Position numbers and translations under genes: made by a program
Origin: Meconema thalassinum
Lineage: Eukaryota; Arthropoda; Insecta; Orthoptera; Tettigoniidae
NCBI GenBank assembly: GCA_946902985.2
Contig: OX336389.2
Location: 794,406,979 to 794,470,978, forward strand
Direction of reading: 5' to 3'
DNA: 64,000 nt
Shown: piece by piece, positions 10,053-22,110 of the stretch
Numbering within the stretch: the stretch's first letter is position 1
How the letters are laid out: every line of letters starts with the position of its first letter
Notes under the pieces: model-generated
What the model was told of the DNA's origin: nothing
Seen by the model: the letters and a program-made list of their open reading frames with translations, nothing else
Databases searched by the model: none

Positions 10053-12023
10053 CGTGGCAAGTTAGACCTGGCCTGTCATGGCGGAGTCTCGTCTAGGAGG
10101 GGAAGTGGTGGGATCACTAGGCGCAAATGCGATTTCCCCTCTTTGGTGCAACAGCTGTTTGGGGCTGCTCGTAGCTCGTCGTGGTTATATTATGCAAGCA
10201 TAAAGTATCGAATAGGAGCATTCTCAGTGACTTAGCATTGGTATTGGTGGTAATGAACTGAGAGCGCGCCCACTTCACACACTCCTGACAGCAAGCTTGT
10301 TGCCGTGCTTGTCAAAGAACAGAGCCGCTCAGTCGTGCTTCGCATGCCTTGACAGCATCTGTACCCTGCCAAGGTTCTGGGAATAATGACTACTTGGCAA
10401 CATCTAACCAGCGCGTGATGAAGTATGTGCTCACTGGTTGACAAAGAATCCAGGCGGGGGGATGACGTAATGCAACTGGACGCACATTCGCATCGGAAGG
10501 TTCAGATCTAACTTGTTCCGTTATACATATAAAACAAGTAGTGTATCTAAAAACCTAGAGCTAATAAACAAATTCTAAGGTCATATTCGGTTTTCCTGAC
10601 CCAAATTTAGTAAAAACCTAGTATATTTGCAAAAGAAGCAGATAAAAAGCTGTTTTTGTTTCGGCTGGTGTTATTTTCCAGTTGTTTAAAAATACATTTA
10701 TTACTTCACAGTTTAAACCGAAAAATGCTCCTAGCATGACATTACTTACAATAATTTGATCTCTTAAAATATGTATTCATTATTATTACTATTACTTTTG
10801 CAACATTGTTGTTATTCGCTAAGTGAAATTAAATACTGTATATGTGCTCCAGATACTGTCAAGATACAGTAAATTCACCTGCAACATCCTTGCTCGCCAA
10901 TGTATCATTAAAATCTGTAGCTTTGGTTATATCACGGCAAATAATATGAGCTAGGCCAGGACTAGGCACAAAGACGGAGGCTGCACTGCACCTTGCCAGA
11001 GTGAACCCTTGTACAGCTGAAGCAGAGGAAGAGGTGGTGTTCCCTGGGTAGATGGGGAGGGGAATGCATGGTGCAGCGTTAGCACTTTGCCTCGTTCGGT
11101 GGGTCCAGGTCGGTGCATTATCAAATTTATGTTATTAACAGAGTTTGTTAATATTTGGAGACAAAGTCGAAGAACTTATAATACTTTCGAACCTTTAAAT
11201 AAATAAACACAAGTTAGGCATGGGGTTAACTTAGCTTTTTAACTCGCTAATTTTAATTCTTCGAATTTTCTATTCTTCTGCTTGGCATTGAGGTCAGTGA
11301 CATCGTTAACGTATCCGGTTTGGAAATGGTGCTCCAAATTATACAGCTTCCACACGGATGATGATACATAATTCAAAGCAAACACTCAGGACCTTCACTG
11401 GAATCGGCGAATGAAAAGAAGGCTGCTCCCGCTGCAACTCTGAAGCACACGTGTGAAGCTGTCGATGACTTCACCATTCCACTGTTAATACTTGATCCTA
11501 TGTAATGACATGACACAGATCAAAAGGCCTAGGCTTCCTGTGCTGTCGAAGTCAAAAGACAGATAAACAACTGTAGTGCGCAGTGGGACTTCTGATCAAG
11601 ATCGGGACATGGAAGAGTGGAGCGAGGAAGGGTGGTAAGGCGATTAGGGGCGGCAAGGAGGGGATCGGACGTCCTGACAGCAGGAGTTGAAATGGCCAGT
11701 GGCCAAAGCCATGGGCCGTGAAATTGGCCCTGGCCCGATTTTCCGTCTTTGCCCTGTTTTGAACTAGGTCGTATACTAAAAGCTGAACTCACCAGCATGT
11801 CCCAGTGGGCCAAGCCTCACTCAACATCTGGTCTGAATATCTGGCGTTTGGAAAGGAGGAGAAGGCCAGTGATTTTTGTATGATATTTCCCCGTTTTACA
11901 AATATTTTCTATGGGGTTCAACTCTGGATGAAAAGGGATGTATATAAGATAAAACAATCAGCCCTGGAACACTATCGCTCGTGTGGATTGGGTATATATT
12001 CCTTTCCTGACGTCATCAATGAA
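10053..12023. other. no gene recognised; two GC-richer blocks
   Basis: No protein is recognised. Two blocks (about 10070-10500 and 10930-11110) are GC-richer than their surroundings, as is 11560-11760. They may be pieces of transposon termini or an old regulatory or exon region, but I found no inverted repeat or splice pattern that decides it. Confidence 0.3.
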
Positions 12024-12410
12024 CTGCAGATGGAAGGCTGCTATGTTTGTGCTCAACTATTTTAATCCTAGAAGTAGTGTCACTCGAATTATAGAAAAAC
12101 TTGGGTAGAAATCTCTGGATGATGGAAGGACAAAATCCAGACTATATGCTACGTTTAGCACTTACACTAATCAGGCAGCCTGGGGTGAACTATGCAAACG
12201 ACTTAGAAATCCTACCTACCTGAACAGGGCAGATCATCCGCACAATGTAAATGGCCGCCCGCAGCGTACAAATTATAGAAAATATTATTTCATTAATTTT
12301 GGTATTGATAATTGGAACTAATTACCCGCCACAGTCTTTGAACCTTTTACCAAAAATATTGATGTGTTTAAGAGAAGACTGAAATTGTGTGCAAATACTA
12401 CGATGTAATT
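12024..12410 (+). pseudogene. LINE (non-LTR retrotransposon) reverse transcriptase, C-terminal fragment
   Basis: The translation reads 'AAMFVLNYFNPRSSVTRIIE', then (after a stop) 'KSLDDGRTKSRLY', 'AAWGELCKRLRNPTYLNRAD', 'FGIDNWN' and 'LPATVFEPFTKNIDVFKRRL'. This is the extreme C-terminal part of a LINE ORF2, after the polymerase core. The same segment occurs at 55605-56091 in better condition, so both belong to one family. Internal stops at the 'KLG' and 'NWN' positions make this copy dead. It is truncated at the 5' side, as LINE copies usually are. Confidence 0.85.
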
Positions 12411-14324
12411 ACTATAGTTCCAAATCGCGACTTGTGTGCATTAAGTGTGTTTGAAATTTACTTATTGTTGGTAATTTTAAGTACTGTAATTGTACAATTA
12501 TCCACCATGCAATTATCCCCATTTGTAAGTCAAATATTTGAATGAAAAATGAATGACTCATTGTGTATTTACTCTGGAAATCAACTTAAACCATTATGGT
12601 AGGCACGAACTGTGACGCGCTGCGCTACGTGTGAGTGTGCCTGTACTAATAATTTCATAGTTTAATTTTGACGTGCATGTCACGTGCAGGGTACAGATGA
12701 AATTTGGAGCACAGGTGAGAGTAGAGTTAGAAATAGCAACACAGTTAGTGAGAAACCATGGGAAGTGTTGCAGAACGCATCCAACAAGCATTACAAAGCC
12801 AAACATGTTGATTTTATAGTATTTAACGTTTCAAGAGATGCAAAACGCTTTGATTGTTCATCTGTACTTTATTTCAAGTTCAAGGAGCTAAACCCTATCC
12901 GAGGACCAAATAATATAGGCCTAGAGTAGTTACACACACTGATATAATAATCAGAAGAACACAGGTTATCATAGTAATGCCATAATAATCTATTTGCGTG
13001 GAAGTGACAATTGTAGTTTTCCCCAGGTCCCTGAAAATAAAATGCAAACAAAATAAAATAACTTGAATTGTCATTGTGATTTTCCCAAACTGAGTTGCAA
13101 ACAAAAAGACAAAATTTGGCCTCTGAAGTAATTGCTTTTCGTGACAAACTGTGGAAGCGATTTCCCAGTGCACGTTTCCAGGATCTCAATCCATCTTGCG
13201 CTGTCAGTCCTTATTTAGAAACCTTAGCCTTTCAATTCTCCTTCATTTGTTTTCGTTCCATCTCTTGCTACAAAGCAAACAACCTCGGTGGGAAGCAAAT
13301 AAACACTTCAACTCTGTCACTCTTTGTGCCTCTAAGTTAATTCAATCCACGAGCACACGGATCGTTCTACAACCACTAAAATTAATATAAGTTGCATCAT
13401 TTTCAGAAGTAGTGATTTTAATAGTTATCAGGGAATTAATTTTCTAGCACCTTATTATAACGTAATAGAGATTCCATCATGTAAACAGGCACATCTAACA
13501 CTGAAATTCATATTTATCATTATCCGATTGTTCGGCTCACCTTAACCAAATGTTTTCCAATTACAAGTTAGATGCGCAATGCGTGCTCACCTGTGAGACT
13601 ATTGCTTGAATGAGCTATGTCTTCAACTTGGGTGCATAAATTTATTGATTCTTATTTTGAAAATGGATTGATTGACAAACACTGTATTAGATGTTTCTAG
13701 TGATAAGAAAATCTCATATTAGAGACTCTTGATTCTTCGTCTTTGAACATCCAGGGCTGTACATATCTTACCTAAAATGAAATAACAAATTAAATGCGCT
13801 AATTCAGTCATTTCATTAAAAATAGTTCGTGGAGAAAAACATGGAGTTAGAGGAGTAGGCAGTATTAGTTTCGAGTTTGCATTCTGATTGCTTCGAACAC
13901 CCTTCTCACTGCCATAAATGATCCGAAATTCGGTGTTCTCTAGTTGAAATCTTGAGCAAGGCAAAAATGTACTGTGCTACAAATTTGGGTATACAAAATT
14001 TGATTATAGTGTGCCCGAAGTATATCTCTGACAACTCGATAGTTGACAGCTGATGAGAAGAAAACACCGGATATATGTTGGCTATGATTTAGAAATGTGA
14101 CCACCGTTTGATTTAGAACCTAAATCTCCTGCAATTCTGGCAGACCCATTAGCCTTCTACACTACCACAGACTTCTACTGGTACTCAATATACGATACTT
14201 CTAAGTATTAGATGTGGTGGTCACTGCAAAGAAACATTCTTGAGATATTCTGAATGTCCATGATCTCAATAAGCGACACCAATGCTCTCTATATGCATCT
14301 ATATCGACATATACAGTATGACCA
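12411..14324. other. no gene recognised
   Basis: AT-rich DNA. Several 60- to 106-codon open frames are present on both strands (for example 12684-12929 plus, 12869-13189 minus), but none shows a family motif and they overlap each other antiparallel. I do not call them genes. Confidence 0.35.
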
Positions 14325-15071
14325 TTTTAGGGAGCTAATAAACCACGAGAGGGAGTTTTTGCATACCGTTAAGAATTAAATCATAGCTTCCCTAATAATT
14401 AAGTAACATAGAATTATGAGAACATAGAAAGTTATAATCAATACATAGGGCTTTTATTGCATGTATAAAAACTAACAGTATATACAATATTGCGTGATGT
14501 ATTGATAGGGCAATATTTGTGATATTTTAGACGTCATGAATCACAAAAAACACGATTTAACAAGAAATACGAGTCTGAATGGAATTATTTTTCTTTCGTA
14601 TAAAGAAAACACATGAATACCGAGGATGAACCACCATTAATGTTATATTGTCATTAGTATGTTTTTAATAAATATAAAATTTGGCTTTCAAAAATAGCTC
14701 TTTGTTAAATTTTCCGAGTAGGCTATATCTTAATTACTATTAATGTAATTGCATGAGTAAGATTCATCCTCCGTGTTCATGCGTTTTATTTTCAGGAAAT
14801 AAAAATTCATTCCATTCAGACTGGTATTTCATATTAAATCGTGCTAGTTTTTTTTTGGTGATTCACGACGTTTAGAAATCACAAATATTTTCCTACCAAT
14901 AAATCACGCAATATGTTATATACTGTTTGACTTTATATATGAAATAAGAGCTCTATGTATTGACTATAACTTTGTAAGTCTTCATAATTCTATGTTACAT
15001 ATTAGTGAAGCAATTATTTAATTGTTTGCTGTGAGCGAAAACTCCCACTCGTGGTGTATGAGACCCCTTAA
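14325..15071. mobile_element. foldback element with ~330-bp inverted arms
   Basis: The left arm (about 14325-14660) and right arm (about 14740-15071) are reverse complements along their length with moderate divergence. The outer ends share 'accacgag.gggagttttt', the middle parts share 'acaatattgcgtgat', and the inner parts share 'catgaa.ac.gaggatgaa'. Only about 80 bp of loop separates them. There is no coding capacity. A transcript crossing it would form a long hairpin. Confidence 0.88.
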
Positions 15072-15311
15072 GAGCATCTGTTCTGTAAAATCACTTCTAA
15101 GAAAGGGATAATAACAGGCAGATCATTAAATACTTTACGTGCAGTCAGGAAGATCAGGTATAAGAACGCCTACGTACGCCTTACCAGGTTTCGAACCAAT
15201 GAATAAAGAAAATAATTCGCTTCTCTGTATTGTAACATTGTCACGTTTCACAACCAACTATAGTCTACTTATAGTTAAAAAGCAATAGGTCTGTAATGCG
15301 GCTGATTCATG

Positions 15312-15645
15312 TATATACCGGATGAATCATCTGCCCCTAATAATATTGTTTTATGCATCCCAACTAACGCGTGTTGCCAGGAAGTTCGATATTTCTCTGC
15401 TTGTATTCCGTATGGTACCATTGCACTGCAAGCATATCCCGCAAACGATACTGAACACTATTACTTTCCCCTCATATTAGTCTGTAGTCATATCGAGTGA
15501 AACATAATAGTGTCAGTATCATTTGCAAGATATGCTTGCAGTGCTGTAGTTCCATATGGGTTCTCAAAATATCGACCTTCCTGATAAGAGTGCTAGTTGG
15601 GCTGCATAAAACAAAATTATTGGGGCAGCTGATTCACCTAGTATA
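15312..15645. mobile_element. foldback MITE, copy 1
   Basis: The left arm starts 'gtatataccggatgaatcat' and the right arm, reverse-complemented, starts 'gtatactaggtgaatcagct'. The arms pair through 'ctgcccc(t)aataat.ttgttttatgca' and 'ttgcactgcaagcatat' up to a short centre near 15470-15490. The same sequence occurs at 32645-32957, so this is a dispersed family. No protein is encoded; the 63-codon frame inside is incidental. Confidence 0.87.
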
Positions 15646-16999
15646 CATATTGAATTGTTGACCACAATGGTTTGTTATTATAAACACAATTTGCATGTCA
15701 TTACAGTGCAGGCAGGTGAGACGGAAGAGGGGGCATTGTTTCAGAAAATGATTTACAGCTACAAAAGAGATAATAAAAAATAAGAGAAATTTGGAAGACC
15801 CTCTAGACCTGCTGCACCGCAAAAAAGTATAAGCGCTTGAATATTAAAGGGCTCTCGATGATGAGAGCACCTCATATTTCCTGAGAGGCTGAGCCTATGC
15901 ATCGAGGTCATTAGTGAAGAGGGCTAGGCTTGAGCTGCTGGAACTAGCGAGGAAATCGTTAATGAAATCTCAGCAATTCTCGGGATATAGTGTTTTACGT
16001 CCGGGTTCATGAAATATAAAAATCTTCGTAAGTAAGGATAGACTCCAGTCATACGAATAAAATAATATTATTTTGTTCAAATTGATGTGCAGATACGAAG
16101 TATGCCTATGCAGCAGAGGAGGTACGGTACTTAAAGTGATACATTGATTGGTAGGAAGTAATTATATTGGGCTACATAAAAACACGTGAAATTGAACTAT
16201 GCGAGCATAATATAAACAGTGTTTTCAACACAAATTATAATGAGTCTTGAAGAGAAGTTATCTTCTAACGTAGTAACTCACCTTTGCTTTAATCCTGGCT
16301 GCTTGAAGAATATCCAAGTTTTTCATGGTGGCATGATCATTATTTGCGTTCAGCTGGCAATTCCAGAGATAATCCTGCTGAAATTATCAGTTTTGAAAAG
16401 TGATAGTATACAAATATTGTTAGAAGGTTTTACATGACACTAGCAATGAAAACTCATAGAAGAACGATCCTTATTTGGAAGGAGAAGGAGTCGTTCTTCT
16501 TTTAACTTGCTCATAGGTCACTTGCAAGGTTCTACATTACTACTTATATTTTCTATTTAAGTTTCAACATACTTTGAGTAATTCATTATCATGGTTTATA
16601 TTTTCAAGATAGCCAACACACATTGTAATTAGTGTGTTATTCTTATGACTTATTTCAGCACAGTTGGTAGGTTAATACTGAGTGTCAACACTACCCGAGG
16701 GAAGATGATCAGAAAGAAAAGGAGGTAGGTTTAGGAGGGGAAACAATTTTAGGCAGATAGGAAGAGATCCAACACAATGCCTTAAATAAATAGAGATATA
16801 AAGAGGGATTTAACTGCACAAAGCCAGTGAAGTACTGAAAATGAGCGGGGACTTGTGTGAGGCTAACGGAGAGCGCAGCGTGAGCTGAGGTCTCCGGCAA
16901 GCTATCGCTAAGTGCTCTGTCCCTCCCGAGCGTGATAGCGGGTATATTGTAGTGACGTAGTATGCTGGCCAACCAAATGGTGCCAAATAGCAATGAATT
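15646..16999. other. no gene recognised
   Basis: No protein or RNA gene identified apart from a short hairpin at 16458-16500. A GC-richer block at about 16850-16940 has no recognisable content. Confidence 0.35.
16458..16500. other. perfect 10-bp hairpin
   Basis: AGAAGAACGA at 16458-16467 is the exact reverse complement of TCGTTCTTCT at 16491-16500, with a 23-nt loop and TTTT following. It could be a small-RNA-like or terminator-like fold, or chance. Confidence 0.45.
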
Positions 17000-19629
17000 A
17001 TGTACTTTCCCTACAAACGGGAGCTTTTAGAGAGCATTCTGAAACACCAGAAAGATTTAAATTAGACGGAATAATTTTGTGAAGCGACACTTTCGTATCC
17101 CCAAGAGAAAAGTCGAACGCCTCCAGAGTGGGCAGAGATAAAGCGACTAGAGTGCCTTTTTGCAATATTTTTATTATTATTAGTGAGAATCTTTAAAGAA
17201 TACCAATTGTTGCACTTAAAGCAGGCTAAACTCTTACCCAGCAGAGTGCCGACTAAAAGTTTAGAACGGAGGAAAATCTCAAACCTTACTAGAACAGAAC
17301 CAAAATTTTAAACAGTGAACCATAAGTCAGAGTGAAAATCTCTACAAGTAAGATGCTGGCAGAGCGAGTTATACTTGCCTTAATGATTTACTAGAATTAG
17401 CTGTGATAGATAAGAGAAACTTTGTAAATATTGTTACTAGAAGTTTTGTTTTAAACGCAACAAGTGATAGAGTTTTTAATAAACTAATCATTTAGGGCTT
17501 TGCCTTTTTCTTTGAACATAGAATAATTTCAGGAAAAAGATTAGGGAAAAGAATGTCCTGCCTAACGGTTTTTCTAGCAATAGAAGTAGAAAACAAATAA
17601 TAAAGAATTTATTTAACAAATTGAGGAAGTTTGAAAATAGTAACAATTAGATTTCAAATCTATTTTAAGCTAAGAACAAATTTGTTTGTTATAGTAAACT
17701 TTTGAGGTCTTAGACCTATAGTAACAAGAAGGTTTACAATTAACAATAGTGTTAAACAATTTCAAGGTTTCGAACCTTTTACAAGCACTAAAACCTTGCA
17801 AGGGTTTTTGAAATGTCCTTAAAATTAAGAAGTTTAAAGCCTATAATGATAATAGTAAAGTAGTTACAGTTTGATTTGATATTTAACTAAATTAATTAGG
17901 TAGAATATTAATTTTTCAAAAATAAGGCTTTTAGAGTACCGTACCTTAGTGGTATGCAAAGAATTATGCATTCCTGGGCTTACCAGGATAAGAAAAAAGA
18001 AGATTAATAAGTGGTTTCTCTAACCACTGTTATAATGACACAGAAATTAAGATATGCTACACACAAATTGGGCAGGTCGTACTAATGAAACCTGGATTAC
18101 ATAAGTTAGGTAATTTAACGATTTCAAAATTCGAACTTCCTGGTTAAAACAGGAAACATTACGTAGTAAGATGTGGATCATAACCACGGTTATTTTTACA
18201 GAATGCATACTTTTTAAGTGGAGCGAAATTGGGAGGGCGCCTATAATTTAGCGAGGCCTCGTAGAACAATGTATCTAGTTTAATTATAACATAACTGTTA
18301 GTAAGGGGATTAGGAGTGTAGAAAACATGGGAAATTGAGTCATGGCCAATTTTATTAATACGAACGAATCACGACGCGGTAGATTGTTTAACGGGAACTG
18401 TTTTTGTAGCAGTGAAGTTTGTTGATGGATTGTAACGTTTCACTATTGCAGTAATTATAGGTTCATTAAATTGCACTTTGACGGGTTTTAGCGGCATGTA
18501 TTCTTGATATTGCAGAGTATGAATTCACTGAGTTTGACCTGAATAGGTTTATTGCGTTAGAGAGTTTTTGGATTGCAGTTAATAGTTCTGTTTCAATTAA
18601 AGTTGTGGTAATTTTGACAGTATTGAGTATAGTTCGTCATATTTGACAGTTTATTTTGAACGGAAAGTTCCAGAGCTGTAGGGACAGTTTAAAGGGGCAA
18701 GTGGACATCCCACGGAGGTAGACAAGTTAAGGTTCAGACAGTTATGAATTTGAAATAAATCCCTCGTTGCAGGAAAGAATTCCCTTATTTAGTTCAAGAA
18801 ATGTTGAATTTCATGACTTTAGCAGTAAGCCTGGTTGGCGAAGAATAACGGTTCCCTCGTTGGGCAGTTATTACTCACGATTGAGGAAATCCCAACACTG
18901 CCTATAACTTTCATTAAAAGCATTCAAAATGTTGTTTAAAACCTCCTAAAATGTTTTAAAAACTATGTAGGTACTTACTTAACTTGCATGATGATGGAAG
19001 TTTGAAGCCTCCTGCGACCGTTACTCTCAAAATTCAGACATGGCGTCCGTTTGAATCAACTCATTTGAAGAGGAAGAGAACCTCTGAGAGAGGTCTGAAC
19101 TGTTCACTCGAAGTCCAAACCAGAAGTGGGTGAAGGATTTGAGCACACGGCAAGCGAGAAGACGAAGGGGAGGTGGGGAGAAACAAAGGAACATAAACCA
19201 GGGTAGGAAACATAAGAAAAATATAAACCCTTTACAGAATGTAATTTTCTTCATGGAGTAGGGTCTTCAAGGAGATGATAGCTGACGACGAAGACAACGC
19301 CTGCTGGAATGGTGTGTAAGTCCTCTTGAACTGGATGAATCCAAAAAACTTCGGCAGGTTGCCGCGTGGGGCGCCGTTAATTTGCAAGGAACACATAACT
19401 GAAACAAACTTCAATACATTTTAGAGCAGGAAAAAATGGGAATACAAAGGGGATCCCTGTTGTTGTCTGCGAGAGAAAAATAATAGAAACTAATGAAAAT
19501 GAAAAGCAAAGAGCAGCAAGAGCTAACTCTAACTAACCGTGAATTCCAAGGAATACACCAACAGTCCCCTATACATGGTACTTCTTTGTTCCTAAATTTC
19601 GCAATATGTTCTGAATGATTCAATAATAC
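17000..19629. other. ORF-poor tract with a run of small hairpins
   Basis: From 17000 to 19020 neither strand has a reading frame of 60 codons. Between 17649 and 18262 there are about ten short palindromes with 4- to 6-bp arms: 17649-17661, 17676-17685, 17705-17717, 17764-17778, 17790-17807, 17973-17987, 18011-18027, 18137-18155, 18173-18187 and 18251-18262. The tract could be the untranslated leader of a retroelement; a ggcgcc-containing segment near 19365 is compatible with a primer-binding region but does not prove it. Confidence 0.45.
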
Positions 19630-20690
19630 GTTTTAATGGCACACCCAGCTACCATCTTGAAACATTGAAGTAACCTTAATTTTGATTTGGGCATATGATA
19701 TCACATATTGCTTTCAACCTTATCAGTAATTTTCGTAATTATATCACTAAAATATATAAAGTTATTTTTTAAATTATAAAACAACCCGATCGATGACGGT
19801 AGGTGCTATATTCAGTGTGATAAATTTTCATTAACGCTACTGAAACTTCTTAGGTAATACTCTTATCCTATGGAGCTTCGTAAAATTGTGCAATTATTTC
19901 ATGAGTAACCAATATTTATATTTTAACAATACGTCTAGCCGCCAACATGAAAATATGCAGTCATTGTTCTTTGATTTTGGGAATACGAACTGACTAGAAA
20001 CGTTCTATGGGATTACTGAATTTCATTATTATAAATTTATGATTCTGAGGATTATCAATTTACTATGCAAATTCAAGATGGCCGCTTTACGTATGATGGC
20101 CACTCCAGTGAGACAATATTTTTACTAACGCAAAAGAAACCCCATATATAATACTCTTCTCTTGCCAAGATTCGTCTTAATTACGCAATTATAATCTGAT
20201 TTGTAGATACTTATGTTCTAATAGTTCGCGCAGCTGCCATATCAAATGCATGGAGATGCTGCTATTTTATGTTGGCCATACAAGGACACATATATTGTCT
20301 TAACTAGTCACTGTATTTACAATTGTAGCTTTTAAGTAGTTAATAATTTTTATTTTTATATTTAATAATTTCAAGATTCTGACTCTGCGTAATATTCACT
20401 GTCATATAGTTATCACGTTGATAACAAAGTGTCCTTATATAAGGCTATCCCAATGCCAAGTACTGTGAGGATTTATTAATAGTATCAAGTGTCATGGATT
20501 ATAATGTTTGCATAATTCGCGCGAATGCCATCTTGAAATAACTTGACAGATGATCTTTTATTTTGAATCTCAGACGCTTCGAAGATGATTTTTCTAAATT
20601 TATAAGAGATCCGATGATTAATTTAGTCGTGTCACGTATTATATCGCCGCCATCTTAACGAAAGCAAAATGGCATTAAATTTACTGATGA
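19630..20690. repeat. diverged tandem array, period ~295 bp
   Basis: A gccgcca/gctacca/gctgcca/gatgcca element followed by 'tcttgaaa' or 'catgaaaa' recurs at about 19648, 19940, 20233 and 20526, giving a period near 295 bp with heavy divergence. It is similar in period and in the 'aagatggcggc / ccgccatcttg' motif to arrays at 36508-37264, 39481-41572 and 61884-63440. The array ends at the 'gacacctgttaatac' boundary also seen at 37264. Confidence 0.65.
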
Positions 20691-20724
20691 CACCTGTTAA
20701 TACTATTATGTTATATCATTTATT

Positions 20725-20761
20725 GTAACATGTTTTCAACTCTCAATGGGTTCTTCTTCAG
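20725..20761 (-). ncRNA. degenerate hammerhead-like motif, minus strand
   Basis: On the minus strand CTGAAGA is followed by an imperfect stem (AACCC/GAGTT), GAAA and a short ACATGT stem, but the cleavage triplet is TAC rather than GTC and no stem I is visible. It shares its layout with 37309-37347, and both lie beside ~290-bp arrays. Likely a dead Penelope-type terminus. Confidence 0.4.
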
Positions 20762-20784
20762 CATGGGTTGCATTGCTCTAACTT

Positions 20785-20950
20785 AACATACTGTTCTACT
20801 TTTGTGTAGAACTACCCCCCCCCCCCCCGCCCCCGAGCCTCTTACATGTGTTCTATTTTTATGTAGAGCTTCCCCCGCGCCCCCCGTATGTTCTACTTTT
20901 ATGTAGAGTATGTGTTGTGAGTGTATGGCCTACTTTTATGTAGAACCGTT
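20785..20950. repeat. short tandem repeat containing a hairpin
   Basis: Four units of about 45 bp each carry 'ttctacttttatgtagaa', a perfect or near-perfect stem (ttctac/gtagaa) with a ttttat loop, at about 20791, 20845, 20889 and 20927. Poly-C tracts separate the first units (20814-20835 and 20872-20886). Confidence 0.75.
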
Positions 20951-21149
20951 GTGTGCAAAGGGGCTGGTCGGCATTTCCAGTGTTTACGGAGTTTTGCAGG
21001 GCGCCTATACCAAGTGTAGAACTAGGGCGCGCGAGGAAAGGAAAGATAGTGTTTGGTGCTTTGGGGAGTACTGCGGACACGTCTAGAGAACAATTAACGT
21101 GAGGGGAACTGGGGGGAGGAATACTCACCCTGCTTACCTTAAGGTGACT

Positions 21150-21760
21150 TAGAAGGCCACACGCTTGCTGTGCACCGCCTCCGGCTGGGCAGCGTTCGGT
21201 GAAGATCTTAAACTAGATTCTAATCTAAAGGGATGGGCTTCTTAATCTAAGCGAAATAACGAGATAAGCATTGGACTGTACAATAGGGGGTTTATTGTTT
21301 ACTAGTGGCGATGAAAAGAGGGGAGGAGTGAAATAATAATTAGGGGGAAACGTAGTTTAGTAGACACGTGTTCACTCACCTTACCGTTGATACCGGTCTA
21401 CCATGATGTTGGTGGCGTTGGGACCCGGTAAGGGGCGGCGCCCGTACCGGTCCGTTGTAGCACAGCTCCGATAGAGCGTAAGACTGTCGTAGAGTAATAG
21501 CGTCCAAGTAAGAGAGGGCGGCGCGTGCTCCTACCTTCTATTTATAGGGAAATTGTGCGGTGTCAGTCTACTCAGCGGTATTTTAAAGTGTAATGTCCGC
21601 TGGGTCCTGTCTAACCTGCTAGCTGGTGGACATTAGGGCTATGACCTGCTTAGCTTGCAGTCGTGTTGCCAAGCCGTTATTCCCGTCTTTTCTGTAGTTC
21701 CTTCTAAGTAGCTTGTATGTAGGTATAGGCGCAGCCCTTGTATAAGGGCTGGAGCTGGAA
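21150..21760 (-). other. possible LTR-like promoter region, minus strand
   Basis: Read on the minus strand there is a TATAAATA box at 21546-21539 followed about 30 bp later by a GC-rich start region. An AATAAA signal lies near 21292. This spacing resembles an LTR or a Pol II promoter with a polyadenylation signal. I see no second copy in the window and no coding gene downstream, so this is weak. Confidence 0.25.
21539..21546 (-). promoter_or_regulatory. TATA box candidate
   Basis: TATAAATA on the minus strand, preceded by ccc and followed by gaaggtagg and GC-rich DNA. A single motif with no mapped start. Confidence 0.3.
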
Positions 21761-22110
21761 CAATACAGAGGATGGAAACCGAAAGACACATTATAGCAAG
21801 TAAAACATTAACTCTAAGAATAACAATTTGTATTACAATCCAATTAAAATGTACGTACTTACAATATCATTTAAGAAAATTATTTTTCAGGTATAAAACT
21901 AACATGGGAAGGTCGAGATATTATATTGTCACGCAAATGATATTCATACATGGCGCATTTAATAGAGCAAGTAAATATACACACACCATACACATTTTAG
22001 CTGCTGTGGACAATTTGAACAGGAGATATCAGTCTTCAAAGTTGCGATGAGAAAACTGTACAGTACATATGAATGATTTAATAAACAAATGGATTATTTG
22101 AGACAAATAG
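21761..22110. other. no gene recognised
   Basis: A 92-codon open frame at 21772-22050 (plus) has no family motif. The stretch abuts the transposase remnant on the other strand and may be part of that element's 3' end. Confidence 0.3.

Noticed and set aside
19200..19630. LTR retrotransposon start on the minus strand
   Set aside because: A ggcgcc-bearing segment near 19365 suggested a primer-binding site, but no LTR pair and no gag or pol reading could be found.
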